A stretch of 64,000 nucleotides of DNA from Paucibacter sediminis (GTDB taxonomy: Bacteria; Pseudomonadota; Gammaproteobacteria; Burkholderiales; Burkholderiaceae_C): positions 2,274,001-2,338,000 of the forward strand of contig NZ_CP116346.1 of NCBI RefSeq assembly GCF_030254645.1, written 5' to 3'. A program made the position numbers and the translations under genes. Shown piece by piece: positions 32,721-43,051 of the stretch. Position 1 is the first letter of the stretch, and each line of letters begins with the position of its first letter. The notes under the pieces are model-generated. The model worked only from the letters and a program-made list of their open reading frames with translations, was not told where the DNA came from and did not search any database.

Positions 32721-33892
32721 CCTCTCATGACGAACTCAAGACCCGGCTGACCCAGCTGGATGCGTTGATTGCCGGCGGCGTGCTCAATGGCAAGGAGGCG
32801 CGCCAGGCGCGCAGCCAGCTGGAGGCGCAGCTACGCACCGCCCAGCAGGTGCCGGCCGCCGCGGGTGGGCCGACGCGACCCTCGCCGCGCCTGCTGGCGG
32901 GCCTGGGCCTGTTCGCCCTCACCCTCACCGTCGCGGGCTATGCCTGGCTGGGCAATCCGGCCGGCTGGTCGCAGACGCCGGGGGCCCGGTCGGTGCAGGC
33001 GGAAGCGCCCGCCGATGGCGCCGCCCACGCGATGGAGGCCAAGCAGTTCGAGGCCATGGCGGAACGCCTGGCCGAGCGTCTCAAGAGCCGGCCCGACGAT
33101 GCCGAGGGCTGGACCATGCTGAGCCGCTCCTATGCGGTGCTGGGTCAGTTCGACAAGGCGGTGACGGCCTATCAGCGCGTCGTCAAGCTGCGCCCCGACG
33201 ATGCCCAGGTGCATGCCGACTACGCCGACGCACTGGCGATGGCGAATGGCCGCAAGCTCGATGGCGAACCCGAGCGCCTGCTCAAGCGTGCGCTGGAGCT
33301 GGATCCCGACAATGCCAAGGCCCTCTCGCTGGCCGGCACCCTGGCCTTTGACCGCGGCGACGCGGCCACCGCGGCGCGCCATTGGGAGCGCGCGCTCCAG
33401 CGCATCGAGCCCGGCAGCGAGCTGGCGCAGCAGCTGCAGGGCGCGCTGGCCGATGCGCGCCAGCGCGCCGGCCTGCCGGCCAAGCTCGCCGAGGCCCCCG
33501 CCCAGGCGCGCGCCGAGGCAGCGGTGCCCGCGCAACCGGCCGCGGTGGGCGCCGCCCTGCGCGTGCGCGTGAGCCTGGCGCCCGAGCTCGCTGCCAAGGC
33601 CGCACCCGACGACACCTTGTTCGTGTTCGCGCGCGCCTCGCAAGGGCCCAAGGCGCCGCTGGCGATCCAGCGCCGCCAGGTCAAGGACCTGCCGCTCGAG
33701 CTCACGCTGGACGACTCGATGGCGATGAATCCGGCGCTCAAGCTTTCCAGCGTCGAGCAGGTGGTGGTGGGTGCGCGCATCAGCAAGAGCGGCAATGCGA
33801 TGCCGCAGCCGGGCGACATGCAGGCGTTGTCGCCGGCGCTGAAGGTGGGCGGCGCGGCGGTGGAATTGCAGATCAAGCAAGTGTTGCCCTAG
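32717..33892 (+). CDS. ccmI: Apocytochrome chaperone CcmI (CycH), lacking the first membrane helix
   Basis: 391 aa. The N-terminal 50 residues match the soluble loop of CcmI (LKTRLTQLDALIAGGVLNGKEA...), followed by one helix (about 56-75), TPR repeats (about 115-240) and a C-terminal beta domain (about 275-391) that binds apocytochrome. Most CcmI proteins begin with another helix before the loop; here the ATG overlaps the ccmH stop and no such helix is encoded. Topology can still hold, with the N-terminus in the cytoplasm. Last gene of the operon. Confidence 0.9.
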   Translation: MTSHDELKTRLTQLDALIAGGVLNGKEARQARSQLEAQLRTAQQVPAAAGGPTRPSPRLLAGLGLFALTLTVAGYAWLGNPAGWSQTPGARSVQAEAPADGAAHAMEAKQFEAMAERLAERLKSRPDDAEGWTMLSRSYAVLGQFDKAVTAYQRVVKLRPDDAQVHADYADALAMANGRKLDGEPERLLKRALELDPDNAKALSLAGTLAFDRGDAATAARHWERALQRIEPGSELAQQLQGALADARQRAGLPAKLAEAPAQARAEAAVPAQPAAVGAALRVRVSLAPELAAKAAPDDTLFVFARASQGPKAPLAIQRRQVKDLPLELTLDDSMAMNPALKLSSVEQVVVGARISKSGNAMPQPGDMQALSPALKVGGAAVELQIKQVLP

Positions 33893-34002
33893 TCCGAACC
33901 CTGGCTTGCCATCTTTGCATGCCAGGCAAAGGAGTCGGCATCGCCATGCAGCAATCGCGGGAGTAAGCTCACCTGCCCTAGAACGACGATCAGGAGACCT
34001 GG

Positions 34003-36315
34003 ATGAGCAACAAGCCTTTGTCGCCGGCCGAAAGCGCGCTGCGTGAAGCTGCACTCGAGTACCACCGCAGCCCCACACGCGGCAAGATCGCCGTCACGCC
34101 GACCAAGGCGCTCTCCAACCAGCGCGACCTCTCGCTGGCCTACTCGCCCGGCGTGGCCTATGCCTGCCTGGCGATCGAGGAAGATCCGTCGCTGGCGGCC
34201 GAGTACACCTCGCGCGCCAACCTGGTGGGCGTGATCACCAACGGCACGGCGGTGCTGGGCCTGGGCGACATCGGCCCGCTGGCCGGCAAGCCGGTGATGG
34301 AGGGCAAGGGCTGCCTGTTCAAGAAGTTCGCCGGCATCGATGTGTTCGACATCGAACTGGCCGAGCGCGACCCGGACAAGCTGGTGGACATGATCGCGGC
34401 GATGGAGCCCACCCTGGGCGGCATCAACCTCGAGGACATCAAGGCGCCCGAGTGCTTCTACATCGAGAAGAAGCTGCGCGAGCGCATGAACATCCCGGTG
34501 TTCCACGACGACCAGCATGGCACCGCCATCATCTCCAGCGCCGCGCTGCTGAACGGCCTGGAACTGGTGAGCAAGGACATCGCCAAGGTCAAGGTGGCGG
34601 TGTCGGGCGCGGGCGCGGCGGCGATCGCCTGCCTGGATGTGATGGTGGGCCTGGGCGTGCAGCGCGCCAATGTGTTCGTGTGCGACTCCAAGGGCGTGAT
34701 CCAGAGCGAGCGCGAGGACGCCAAGGCCGGCAAGCTGGACGAGTCCAAGCAGCGTTATTGCCAAGTCACGGGCGCGCGCACGCTGGGCGATGTGGTGGAG
34801 GGCGCCGATGTCTTCCTGGGTTGCTCGGCCGCCGGCGTGCTGACGCAGGCGATGGTTAAGACCATGGCCGCTCAGCCCATCATCCTGGCGCTGGCCAATC
34901 CCGAGCCGGAGATCCGCCCCGAGCTGGCCAAGGAAGTACGGCCCGATTGCATCATCGCCACCGGCCGTTCGGACTATCCGAACCAGGTCAACAACGTGCT
35001 CTGCTTCCCCTATATCTTCCGTGGCGCGCTGGACTGCGGCGCCACCAAGATCACGGAGGCCATGAAGCTGGCCTGCGTGCGCGAGATCGCCGCCCTGGCC
35101 AAGGCCGAGACCAGCGACGAGGTGGCCGCCGCCTATGTGGGCCAGGAGCTCAGCTTCGGCCCCGACTACCTGATCCCCAAGCCCTTCGATGCGCGCCTGA
35201 TCCTGCGCATCGCGCCGGCGGTGGCCAGAGCCGCAGAAGAATCCGGCGTGGCCGAGCGTCCGATCAAGGACCTGGCCGCCTATCGCCAGTCGCTGGAGCG
35301 CTTTGTCTACCAGACCGGCATGTTCATGCGCCCGGTGTTCTCCGCCGCCAAGGCCAACCCCGCTCGCGTGATCTACGCCGAGGGCGAGGATGAGCGCGTG
35401 CTGCGCGCGGTGCAGGTGGTGCTGGACGAGGGCCTGGCCAAGCCCACCCTGATCGGCCGCCCCGAGGTGATCGCGATGCGCATCCAGCGCGCCGGCCTGC
35501 GCCTCAAGCTGGGCGAGGACGTGCAGGTCATCGACCCCGACAACGACGCGCGCTTCCGCCAGTACTGGGAGACCTACCACAAGGCGATGGGCCGGCGCGG
35601 CTTCACGCCCGAGATGGCCAAGGCGGCGGTGCGGCGCTCGGCCACCACCATCGGTGCACTGGCCATCAAGCTGGGCGATGCCGACGCGATGATCTGCGGC
35701 ATGGTGGGCCGCTTTGATTCGCATCTGGAGCATGTGGCCGACCTGATCGGCCTGAAGCCCGGCGCCCAGACCTTTGCCACCATGAATGCGCTGATGCTGG
35801 ACAAGCACACGCTCTTCATCACCGACACCTTTGTCAACGACGCGCCCAGCGCCGAGCAGCTTGCCGAGATCGCCGCGATGGCGGCCGAGGAGGTGCAGCG
35901 CTTCGGCCTGCCGCCCAAGCTGGCCTTCGTCTCGCACTCGATGTTCGGCTCCAGCAAGCGCCCCTCGGCCCTCAAGATGCGGCGCGCGCACGAGCTGTTC
36001 GCCGCTGCCCATCCGGAGATCGAAAGCGATGGCGAGATGCACGGCGATGCCGCGCTGTCGGAAAGCGTGCGCCACGCCTTCCTGCCCGACAGCACGCTCA
36101 CCGGCTCGGCCAATCTGCTGGTGCTGCCGACGTTGGATGCCGCCAACATCCTCTTCAATGTGCTGAAGATCACCAGCGGCCAGGGCGTCACGGTGGGCCC
36201 GGTGCTGTTGGGTGCGGCCGCGCCGGTGCACATCCTCACGCCCTCGGCCACGGTGCGCCGCATCGTCAACATGACGGCGCTGGCGGTGGCCGATGTGCTG
36301 GCCGGGAAATCCTGA
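34003..36315 (+). CDS. maeB: NADP-dependent malic enzyme with C-terminal phosphotransacetylase-like domain
   Basis: 770 aa, the usual size of MaeB. N-terminal malic domain and NAD(P)-binding domain (about 1-430: [48 protein letters not shown]), then a phosphate acetyltransferase-like domain (about 440-770) that is regulatory rather than catalytic in this family. Oxidative decarboxylation of malate to pyruvate with NADPH formation. CAGGAG precedes the ATG. It lies between ccmI and pyk and feeds pyruvate at the same node. Confidence 0.96.
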   Translation: MSNKPLSPAESALREAALEYHRSPTRGKIAVTPTKALSNQRDLSLAYSPGVAYACLAIEEDPSLAAEYTSRANLVGVITNGTAVLGLGDIGPLAGKPVMEGKGCLFKKFAGIDVFDIELAERDPDKLVDMIAAMEPTLGGINLEDIKAPECFYIEKKLRERMNIPVFHDDQHGTAIISSAALLNGLELVSKDIAKVKVAVSGAGAAAIACLDVMVGLGVQRANVFVCDSKGVIQSEREDAKAGKLDESKQRYCQVTGARTLGDVVEGADVFLGCSAAGVLTQAMVKTMAAQPIILALANPEPEIRPELAKEVRPDCIIATGRSDYPNQVNNVLCFPYIFRGALDCGATKITEAMKLACVREIAALAKAETSDEVAAAYVGQELSFGPDYLIPKPFDARLILRIAPAVARAAEESGVAERPIKDLAAYRQSLERFVYQTGMFMRPVFSAAKANPARVIYAEGEDERVLRAVQVVLDEGLAKPTLIGRPEVIAMRIQRAGLRLKLGEDVQVIDPDNDARFRQYWETYHKAMGRRGFTPEMAKAAVRRSATTIGALAIKLGDADAMICGMVGRFDSHLEHVADLIGLKPGAQTFATMNALMLDKHTLFITDTFVNDAPSAEQLAEIAAMAAEEVQRFGLPPKLAFVSHSMFGSSKRPSALKMRRAHELFAAAHPEIESDGEMHGDAALSESVRHAFLPDSTLTGSANLLVLPTLDAANILFNVLKITSGQGVTVGPVLLGAAAPVHILTPSATVRRIVNMTALAVADVLAGKS

Positions 36316-36341
36316 GTCGCCGTAACTCTGCGTAACCGATA

Positions 36342-36361
36342 GAGCCCTCTAATCCGGGCTC
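36342..36361 (+). terminator. Short hairpin between maeB and pyk
   Basis: GAGCCC (36342-36347) pairs with GGGCTC (36356-36361) around 8 bases, and is followed by ATAATCGTT, not a U-tract. The overlapping CATAAT (36361-36366) may be the -10 of pyk, so the element could serve either gene. Confidence 0.3.
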
Positions 36362-36400
36362 ATAATCGTTCGCCTGTAACTGAATTACTGCGAGTGCCCC

Positions 36401-37831
36401 ATGTCCCGAGCCACCAAGATCGTCGCCACCCTCGGCCCCGCTTCCTCGACCCCCGAGGTGCTGGAGCGCATGATCCGGGCCGGCGTCGACGTGGTGCGGC
36501 TGAACTTCTCGCACGGCAAGGCGCAGGACCATATCGACCGCGCGCGTCTGGTGCGTGAGGCCGCGGCGGCGGCCGGCAAGCAGGTGGCCATCATGGCCGA
36601 CCTGCAGGGCCCCAAGATCCGCGTCGGCAAGTTCGAGCACGGCAAGATCGAGCTCATCAACGGCAACAAGTTCGTCCTCGATGCCGACCGCAGCGAGCTC
36701 GGCAATGACGAGGCCGTGGGCCTGGACTACAAGGAGCTGCCGCGCGATGTGAAGCCCGGCGACACCTTGCTGCTGAACGATGGCCTGCTGGTGCTGACGG
36801 TGGACGCGGTGCGCGGCGCGGCGGTGCACACCACCGTCAAGCTGGGCGGCGAGCTGTCCAACAACAAGGGCATCAACAAGCAGGGCGGCGGCCTCACCGC
36901 GCCGGCGCTGACCGCCAAGGACATGGAAGACATCAAGACCGCGATGAGCTTCCAGGCCGAGTACGTGGCGGTGAGCTTCCCCAAGAACGCCACCGACATG
37001 GAGATGGCGCGCCAGCTCTGCAATGTGGCCGGTGAGCCCTATCGCCACAAGCCCGGCCTGATCGCCAAGATCGAGCGCAGCGAGGCCATCCCGCATCTGG
37101 AAGCCATCCTCAAGGCCAGCGACGGCATCATGGTGGCGCGCGGCGACCTGGCGGTGGAGGTGGGCAATGCGGCCGTGCCGGCGCTGCAGAAACGCATGAT
37201 CAAGCTGGCGCGCGAACTCGACAAGGTGGCCATCACCGCGACCCAGATGATGGAGTCGATGATCGTCAACCCGGTGCCGACGCGCGCCGAGGTCAGCGAC
37301 GTGGCGAATGCTGTGCTGGACGGCACCGATGCGGTGATGCTCAGCGCCGAGACCGCGGCCGGCAAGTTCCCGGTCGAGACCATCGAGCAGATGGCCGCGA
37401 TCGCGCTGGAGGCCGAGCGGGCCGAGTTCGTCAGCCTGGACACCGATTTCGCCGGCCGCCAGTTCGGCCGCATCGACCAGAGCATCGCGATGGGCGCGCT
37501 CTTCACCGCCTACCACCTCGGCTGCAAGGCCATCCTGGCGCTCACCGAGTCGGGCTCCACCGCGCTGTGGATGAGCCGCCACCGCATCCAGGTGCCGATC
37601 TATGCGCTCACCACGCAAGCGATCAGCCAGACCAAGATGACGCTCTACCGCAATGTGCGCCCGCTCTTGATGCCCAAGTACGAGGACCGCGACACCGCGC
37701 TGGCCGCGGCCGAGAAGATCCTGGTGGACAAGGGAGTCCTGATGCCCGGAGACACCTATGCCATCACCTGTGGCGAACCGATGGGTTACCCAGGCGGTAC
37801 CAATATGCTCAAGGTCTGCCGCGTCGGCTGA
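36401..37831 (+). CDS. pyk: Pyruvate kinase
   Basis: 476 aa. Begins MSRATKIVATLGPAS, with RLNFSHG, the catalytic lysine region IAKIERSEA and the ARGDLAVE and TATQMMESMI motifs. Final glycolytic step, phosphoenolpyruvate and ADP to pyruvate and ATP. Its usual upstream neighbour pgk is about 17.9 kb away. A short gene for a solute-binding-like protein follows almost immediately. Confidence 0.98.
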   Translation: MSRATKIVATLGPASSTPEVLERMIRAGVDVVRLNFSHGKAQDHIDRARLVREAAAAAGKQVAIMADLQGPKIRVGKFEHGKIELINGNKFVLDADRSELGNDEAVGLDYKELPRDVKPGDTLLLNDGLLVLTVDAVRGAAVHTTVKLGGELSNNKGINKQGGGLTAPALTAKDMEDIKTAMSFQAEYVAVSFPKNATDMEMARQLCNVAGEPYRHKPGLIAKIERSEAIPHLEAILKASDGIMVARGDLAVEVGNAAVPALQKRMIKLARELDKVAITATQMMESMIVNPVPTRAEVSDVANAVLDGTDAVMLSAETAAGKFPVETIEQMAAIALEAERAEFVSLDTDFAGRQFGRIDQSIAMGALFTAYHLGCKAILALTESGSTALWMSRHRIQVPIYALTTQAISQTKMTLYRNVRPLLMPKYEDRDTALAAAEKILVDKGVLMPGDTYAITCGEPMGYPGGTNMLKVCRVG

Positions 37832-37841
37832 CCAAGCCCCT

Positions 37842-38564
37842 TTGCTGAGCCGGCGCGGCTGCCTGCTCACCGGCCTGGCATGGCCGGGCGCGGTGCGCGC
37901 GCAGGCGCTGCCGGAGGTGCCGCTGGCGCTGGGCCAGTTTGCCAACATGGCCTTCGTCGGTCCGCTGCTGGAGCTGCTCGCGCAGGGCGCGGGTTTGCGC
38001 TGGCGATTGCTGCCGCTGCCCTTCGGGCGCGTTGTCGCCATGGCCGAGCGTGGCCAGGCCCTGGGCTTTGGCCTGGGGCGCACGCCGGCGCGCGAGGAGA
38101 TCCTGGATTTCAGCAAGGCCTTGTTCGTCAGCCGGGTCTGGCCGGTCAGCCGGCGCGATCTGGGCCTGAACCTGCGTGGCCCGGAGGACTTGCGCGGACT
38201 CAAGGTCTGCATGGGTCGCACGGTCAGCTATGGGGCGGCGCTGGATGCGGCCAAGGGCAGGCACTTCCAGGTTGAGTACTCCGACGGCGATCCGGCCGCG
38301 CGCCTGCGCATGTTGATGGCGGGGCGCTGTGACGTGCTGCTCACCACGCATCGCAGCGCCGACGCCTGGCTGCTGGAGCGCCGCCTGCGCCAGGCCGGCG
38401 GCTATTCCGCCGCCCTGATGGTGGGCCCGCAGGCGTTGGTCACCGATCCGGTCCACATCGCCGCCGCCAAGGGCAGCGAATGGGCGGCCTACCTGCCGCG
38501 CATCGACGCGGCCCTGGCGAAGGCGCGCGAGCAGATACGCGAGTTGGTGGACAGCGCGCTCTAG
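37842..38564 (+). CDS. Exported solute-binding-like protein (type 2 periplasmic binding fold)
   Basis: 240 aa if started at TTG 37842, which gives an N-terminal signal-like stretch ([21 protein letters not shown]). A longer frame from 37758 overlaps the end of pyk and is less likely. The rest resembles the family 3 extracellular solute-binding fold ([53 protein letters not shown]). Proteins of this kind may bind amino acids, but no transporter genes are adjacent, so the ligand is unknown. It ends 8 bases before the convergent HATPase gene. Confidence 0.65.
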   Translation: MLSRRGCLLTGLAWPGAVRAQALPEVPLALGQFANMAFVGPLLELLAQGAGLRWRLLPLPFGRVVAMAERGQALGFGLGRTPAREEILDFSKALFVSRVWPVSRRDLGLNLRGPEDLRGLKVCMGRTVSYGAALDAAKGRHFQVEYSDGDPAARLRMLMAGRCDVLLTTHRSADAWLLERRLRQAGGYSAALMVGPQALVTDPVHIAAAKGSEWAAYLPRIDAALAKAREQIRELVDSAL

Positions 38565-38572
38565 GCGTGCGG

Positions 38573-39592
38573 TCAGCTGTTCTGCGCGCTCTTCACCAGC
38601 GCCGCGATGCGCGGCGTCATGTGGGTGGGCAGCAGCTCTACTTCCTGGTGGGCGCGCGCGAAGACGCGGAACAGCTCGTCGGTGAAGCCATGGCCCACGT
38701 CCTCCACCCCGGCGAAGCTGATCTCGGCGCGGCGGAACTGCGGCAGCCGCGCCGCCACGCGCCGCGCCTGGGCGCGGCTGTCCAGCGCCTGGCCGGGGCC
38801 GGCCAGCAGGCGCAGATTGATGGTGGTGCGGTCGAACTCGATGCCGGTGCCGTCCATGCTCCAGGCCTCCATCACCTGGTCCAGCGTGCGCGTGGTGTCC
38901 AGCGCCACCGACATATAGATCGAGCTGCCCTGGCGCGGCAGCGGCCGGCCCGGCTGCCAGCCGGTGCTCTCCCAGGCGCGGCGCTGGAAGGCCGTGCCAT
39001 TGGCATGGATGTCGAACACATCGGCCAGCTGCGAGCTGAAGAACAGGCCGCGGCCGGTGTGCTGGGCGGGCTGGCTGGTGAGGCGGCCCTTGCTCAGCTC
39101 CAGCATGGCGTGCTGGGCGTCGGCGATGTCGAAGGCCTCGCAGATCTTGCTGAACACGCCGCAACCGTCGTCCGACACCAGCAGCTGCGCGTGGCTGGGG
39201 GTCTGGCGCAGCGAGACGGTGACGCTGGTGCCGCCGCTGTGGTCGGCGGCGTTGTTCACCAGCTCGGTGAAGCCATGCTGGACCATGCGGGCCACATGCC
39301 GGGGGAGCTCGAAGTTGGGCGCAAAGTCGCGCTGCCAGGGCAGATCCTCCTGCAGGCCATGCAGGGTGTAGCTGCGCACCACCTGGCGCAGCAGGCCGGG
39401 GCCGTAGACAGGGCGCCGGCTGCTGCCGCTGCGCGTCAGCCATTGCGCATCGACCAGGCGACGCAGCGCGGCCAGGCTGGCGCGGTGGCTGGCGCCGGTG
39501 CGCTCTTCCACATGGGCGGCCAGGTCCAGCGCATGCTCGCGCGCGGCCGCCGTGATCCAGAGCGTCAGGTGATCAAGGGCAAGTCGGGTCAT
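38573..39592 (-). CDS. HATPase-domain protein with C-terminal STAS-like DUF4325
   Basis: 339 aa from ATG 39592. N-terminal segment (about 8-65) looks like a winged helix-turn-helix ([26 protein letters not shown]). The middle is a GHKL ATPase with N box [12 protein letters not shown]1 box SDDGCGVF and G2-like [12 protein letters not shown], but no histidine phosphoacceptor domain. The C-terminal part (about 245-330, [12 protein letters not shown] ... [11 protein letters not shown]) fits the STAS-like DUF4325 family. An anti-sigma-like or switch role is possible; the true function is unknown. It is encoded opposite to the surrounding glycolytic genes. Confidence 0.7.
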   Translation of the reverse strand: MTRLALDHLTLWITAAAREHALDLAAHVEERTGASHRASLAALRRLVDAQWLTRSGSSRRPVYGPGLLRQVVRSYTLHGLQEDLPWQRDFAPNFELPRHVARMVQHGFTELVNNAADHSGGTSVTVSLRQTPSHAQLLVSDDGCGVFSKICEAFDIADAQHAMLELSKGRLTSQPAQHTGRGLFFSSQLADVFDIHANGTAFQRRAWESTGWQPGRPLPRQGSSIYMSVALDTTRTLDQVMEAWSMDGTGIEFDRTTINLRLLAGPGQALDSRAQARRVAARLPQFRRAEISFAGVEDVGHGFTDELFRVFARAHQEVELLPTHMTPRIAALVKSAQNS

Positions 39593-39732
39593 AGGCAAGG
39601 GCGTCGGCAACAGGCCAAGTTGCAGCCTAATGGCAGGCCGTGGGCGCCGCAAGCGAGCTTGCACGCCCCCGCGGCTGAGGGGACACTGGGGCGACGCCGC
39701 GCAACAGGCATGCCCGCGCAGGGCCGCACCGC

Positions 39733-39738
39733 TAGAAT
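39733..39738 (+). promoter_or_regulatory. Candidate -10 hexamer upstream of fba
   Basis: TAGAAT in the 234-base gap between the divergent HATPase gene and fba, 88 bases before the fba ATG. No convincing -35 element. Nothing else was recognised in that gap. Confidence 0.3.
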
Positions 39739-39826
39739 CGCCAGCAGTTACGGTGCGGTTACATGGCGAGGCCACGCTGCCCCATGTCTGCGCCAGCAGG
39801 ATTTATCACTTCCTCGGAGAACTTCC

Positions 39827-40891
39827 ATGGCTCTCGTTTCCATGCGCCAGCTGCTGGACCATGCCGCCGAACACGGCTACGGCATCCCTGCCTTCAACGT
39901 CAACAACCTGGAGCAGGTGCAGGCCGTGATGGCCGCCGCCGATGAGGCCGGCGCCCCGGTGATCCTGCAGGCCTCGGCCGGCGCGCGCAAGTACGCGGGC
40001 GAGAGCTTCATCAAGCATCTGGTGATCGCCGCCGTCGAGTCCTATCCGCATATCCCGGTGGTGATGCACCAGGACCATGGCCAGACCCCGGCGATCTGCC
40101 AGGGCGCCATCGACCTGGGCTTCAGCTCGGTGATGATGGACGGCTCGCTGCGCGCCGACGGCAAGACCCCGGCCGACTTTGCCTACAACGTCGACGTGAC
40201 CCGCCAAGTGGTGGCGCTGGCGCACAAGGTGGGCGTCACGGTGGAGGGCGAGCTGGGCTGCCTGGGTTCGCTGGAAACCGGCCAGGCCGGCGAGGAAGAC
40301 GGCATCGGCGCCGAGGGCGTGCTGGACCATTCGGCCCTGCTCACCGATCCCGAGGAGGCCGCCCTCTTCGTCAAGGAAACCGGCCTGGATGCGCTGGCCA
40401 TCGCCATCGGCACCAGCCATGGCGCCTACAAGTTCAGCCGCAAGCCCACCGGCGACATCCTGGCGATCAGCCGCGTGAAGGAAATCCACGCCCGCATTCC
40501 CAACACCCATCTGGTCATGCATGGCAGCTCCAGCGTGCCGCAGGAGCTGCTGGCCATCATCAACCAGTACGGCGGCAAGATGAAGGAAACCTACGGCGTG
40601 CCCGTCGAGGAAATCCAGGAAGCGATCAAGTTCGGCGTGCGCAAGATCAATATCGACACCGACATCCGCCTGGCGATGACCGGCGCGGTGCGCAAGTTCC
40701 TGGCCGAGAATCCCGAGAAGTTTGACGCACGCGAGTGGCTCAAGCCCGCACGCGAGGCCGCCAAGGCCGTATGCAAGCAGCGTTATATGGAGTTCAATTG
40801 CGAGGGCCAGGCGGGCAAGATCAAGGCACGCAGCCTGGTCGACGTCGCGGCGGCCTATGCGCGCGGCGAGTTGGCTCAAGTCGTGCAGTAA
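39827..40891 (+). CDS. fba: Class II fructose-bisphosphate aldolase
   Basis: 354 aa from ATG 39827 ([17 protein letters not shown]). Zinc- and substrate-site motifs: [34 protein letters not shown] and KINIDTDIR. The sequence is of the type often annotated as the Calvin-cycle subtype (cbbA), a name that does not prove CO2 fixation; no RuBisCO genes are in the window. It interconverts fructose 1,6-bisphosphate with two triose phosphates. Followed by a good terminator. Confidence 0.96.
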   Translation: MALVSMRQLLDHAAEHGYGIPAFNVNNLEQVQAVMAAADEAGAPVILQASAGARKYAGESFIKHLVIAAVESYPHIPVVMHQDHGQTPAICQGAIDLGFSSVMMDGSLRADGKTPADFAYNVDVTRQVVALAHKVGVTVEGELGCLGSLETGQAGEEDGIGAEGVLDHSALLTDPEEAALFVKETGLDALAIAIGTSHGAYKFSRKPTGDILAISRVKEIHARIPNTHLVMHGSSSVPQELLAIINQYGGKMKETYGVPVEEIQEAIKFGVRKINIDTDIRLAMTGAVRKFLAENPEKFDAREWLKPAREAAKAVCKQRYMEFNCEGQAGKIKARSLVDVAAAYARGELAQVVQ

Positions 40892-40926
40892 CAGACTCCA
40901 CAAGAAGAAGGACGATTCGCGTTTGT

Positions 40927-40960
40927 GGCCCGAGGGTGCGAGCCCCCGGGCCCTTTTTTT
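40927..40960 (+). terminator. Rho-independent terminator of fba
   Basis: GGCCCG (40927-40932) pairs with CGGGCC (40947-40952), and the inner GGG/CCC adds to the stem across a one-base bulge. Seven T residues follow (40954-40960). The clearest terminator after a housekeeping gene here. Confidence 0.85.
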
Positions 40961-40997
40961 GCCCGCTCGATGGCGGGCACTCGGCCGGCCGCGCGCC

Positions 40998-41003
40998 TAA
41001 AAT
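40998..41003 (+). promoter_or_regulatory. Candidate -10 hexamer of purC
   Basis: TAAAAT, 27 bases upstream of the purC ATG and downstream of the fba terminator. Confidence 0.4.
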
Positions 41004-41030
41004 CCAGGCCTCTTCGTTGGAACCCCCGCC

Positions 41031-41927
41031 ATGACCGCTGCTTTGCTGAACTCCTCGCTGACCTCGCTTCCCCTCATCGCCCGTGGCAAGGTGCGCGAAA
41101 ACTATGCGGTGGGCAGCGACCGCATCCTGATGGTGGCGAGCGACCGCATCTCGGCCTACGACGTCATCATGGGCGAGCCCATCCCGGGCAAGGGCGCGCT
41201 GCTGACGCAGATGGCGCTGTTCTGGTTCAAGCAGCTCGAGGGCATTGTGCCCAACCACCTCACCGGCGAGGACCCGCTCTCGGTGGTGAGCGAGGCCGAC
41301 AAGGCGCAGGTGCGCGAGCGTTCCATGCTGGTCAAGCGCCTCAAGCCCCTGCCCATCGAGGCGGTGGTGCGCGGCTATCTGGCCGGCAGCGGCTGGGCCG
41401 AGTACAAGCAGAGCGGTGAGGTCTGCGGCGTCAAGCTGCCGGCCGGCCTGCAGAACGCCGGCAAGCTGCCCGCGCCCATCTTCACGCCGGCCACCAAGGC
41501 CGAGATGGGCGACCACGACGAGAACATCAATTTCGCGCGCTGCGTCGAGATCATCGGCCAGGACCTGGCCGAGCGCGTGCGCGACATCTCGATCCAGCTC
41601 TATCAGCGCGCCGCCGACTATGCGCTCGGCAAGGGCATCATCATTGCCGACACCAAGTTCGAGTTCGGCCTCGATGCCGACGGCACGCTGACCCTGATGG
41701 ACGAGGTACTGACGCCCGATTCCTCGCGCTACTGGCCGGCCGAGAGCTATGCGGTGGGCAGCAACCCGCCCAGCTACGACAAGCAGTTCCTGCGCGACTG
41801 GCTGGAGCAGGCCCAGGTGGACGGCAAGCCCTGGGGCAAGGTGGCGCCGGCGCCGGCCCTGCCTGCCGCGGTGATCGAACAGACGGCGGCCAAGTACCGC
41901 GAAGCGCTGGAACGCCTGACGCGCTGA
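41031..41927 (+). CDS. purC: Phosphoribosylaminoimidazole-succinocarboxamide synthase
   Basis: 298 aa, the longer SAICAR synthase form. Motifs [36 protein letters not shown] and [14 protein letters not shown] are clear. ATP-dependent joining of aspartate to CAIR in purine synthesis. Its pathway neighbours purE and purK lie 2.15 kb downstream, separated by a TPR gene and cnoX. Confidence 0.97.
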   Translation: MTAALLNSSLTSLPLIARGKVRENYAVGSDRILMVASDRISAYDVIMGEPIPGKGALLTQMALFWFKQLEGIVPNHLTGEDPLSVVSEADKAQVRERSMLVKRLKPLPIEAVVRGYLAGSGWAEYKQSGEVCGVKLPAGLQNAGKLPAPIFTPATKAEMGDHDENINFARCVEIIGQDLAERVRDISIQLYQRAADYALGKGIIIADTKFEFGLDADGTLTLMDEVLTPDSSRYWPAESYAVGSNPPSYDKQFLRDWLEQAQVDGKPWGKVAPAPALPAAVIEQTAAKYREALERLTR

Positions 41928-41947
41928 GGCCCAGCAGGGAGCAGGCC

Positions 41948-43051
41948 ATGCAAGAGATCAAGTCACGCCTGCTCAAGCAGCTGGATCAGCAGATCGCCGC
42001 CGCGCCCTCGCCGGTGCAGGCGGCCTGCTTCAAGGCCAAGCGCGCGATGCTGCTGGCGCGCCATGGTGCGCTGGTGGAGGCGCGCGAGGAACTCACCGGC
42101 CTGCATCAGCTCGCCTTCCAGCACCCGCATCCCGAGATCGGCGCCTGGCTGCACATGGCCGAGGGCCTGATGAGCTATTACACCGATTTCAGCGCCAGCA
42201 CCCAGGACAAGGTGCAGCGCGCCTATGCGATCGCCAAGTCGGTGGGCATCGGCGAGATCGAGGCGCTGGCCTGCGCCTGGCTGGCCCAGCTGGCCTATGT
42301 GCGTCACGACCTGCCGGCGATGCTGGCGCATGTCCGCACCTGTCTGCAGACGGCCGCGCCCGAGCATCGCGTGGCGCGCAGCCGTGCCTGCATGTGCATG
42401 GGGCTGGCCTGGCACTATGCCGGCGCGCAGGAGCTGGCCCAGCCCTGGTATGCGAAGGCGCGCGCGCATGCCGCCGCCGAGGGCGACGACGCCACCCTGT
42501 CGGCGCTGATGTACAACATGGCCGAGATGCGCACCGCCGAGGCGCGGCGCCTGGCATTGGCGGCCCCGGCGCAGGCGCGGCCGGAGCTGCTGCTGGGGGT
42601 CGACTCGGTGCGCCACTACGATGCCGCCGTGGGCGCGGCGGCGATGGCCGGCCTGACGCCGGTGTTGCGCGCCCAGATCCTGGCCATCCAGGGTGACTAC
42701 GAGCAGGCGCGCCAGCTCTACGAGGAGCATCTGCCGCTGGCGATGTCGCGCGGGCTGGAGCGCCTGGGCAGCAGCCTGCTGGCCGATTTGGCCTGGTGCC
42801 GCATCAACTGCGGCCAGCGCGAACATGCGCTGCATCAGGCCCGCGAGGCGGAGATCGAACTCGATCCGCGCTGCGATGTGGACGACCGGGCCGCCACCCA
42901 CAGCCGCCTGGCCCAGGTCTATGCGGCGCTGGACGATCAGGCCAATGCCCAGCGCCACACCGCGGCGGCCGAGCGCGAATGGGCCGAGTTCGCGCGCCAG
43001 CAGCAGAGCTGGCGCGAGCAGCTGGCCGCCGCCGCGCTGACGCCGTCTTAG
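41948..43051 (+). CDS. TPR-like helical repeat protein, unknown function
   Basis: 367 aa, almost entirely helical with alanine-rich tetratricopeptide-type repeats across the length (for example around 40-110, 225-330). No signal peptide, membrane segment or catalytic motif. Starts 20 bases after purC and overlaps the end of the convergent cnoX gene by 4 bases. It interrupts the purC-purE-purK series. I do not recognise a named family; a protein-interaction scaffold or a regulator-associated repeat protein is conceivable. Confidence 0.6.
   Translation: MQEIKSRLLKQLDQQIAAAPSPVQAACFKAKRAMLLARHGALVEAREELTGLHQLAFQHPHPEIGAWLHMAEGLMSYYTDFSASTQDKVQRAYAIAKSVGIGEIEALACAWLAQLAYVRHDLPAMLAHVRTCLQTAAPEHRVARSRACMCMGLAWHYAGAQELAQPWYAKARAHAAAEGDDATLSALMYNMAEMRTAEARRLALAAPAQARPELLLGVDSVRHYDAAVGAAAMAGLTPVLRAQILAIQGDYEQARQLYEEHLPLAMSRGLERLGSSLLADLAWCRINCGQREHALHQAREAEIELDPRCDVDDRAATHSRLAQVYAALDDQANAQRHTAAAEREWAEFARQQQSWREQLAAAALTPS

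Noticed and set aside
39827-40891. Evidence of a Calvin cycle from the aldolase subtype
   Set aside because: The cbbA-like subtype is the ordinary glycolytic aldolase in many betaproteobacteria, and no RuBisCO or phosphoribulokinase gene is present.
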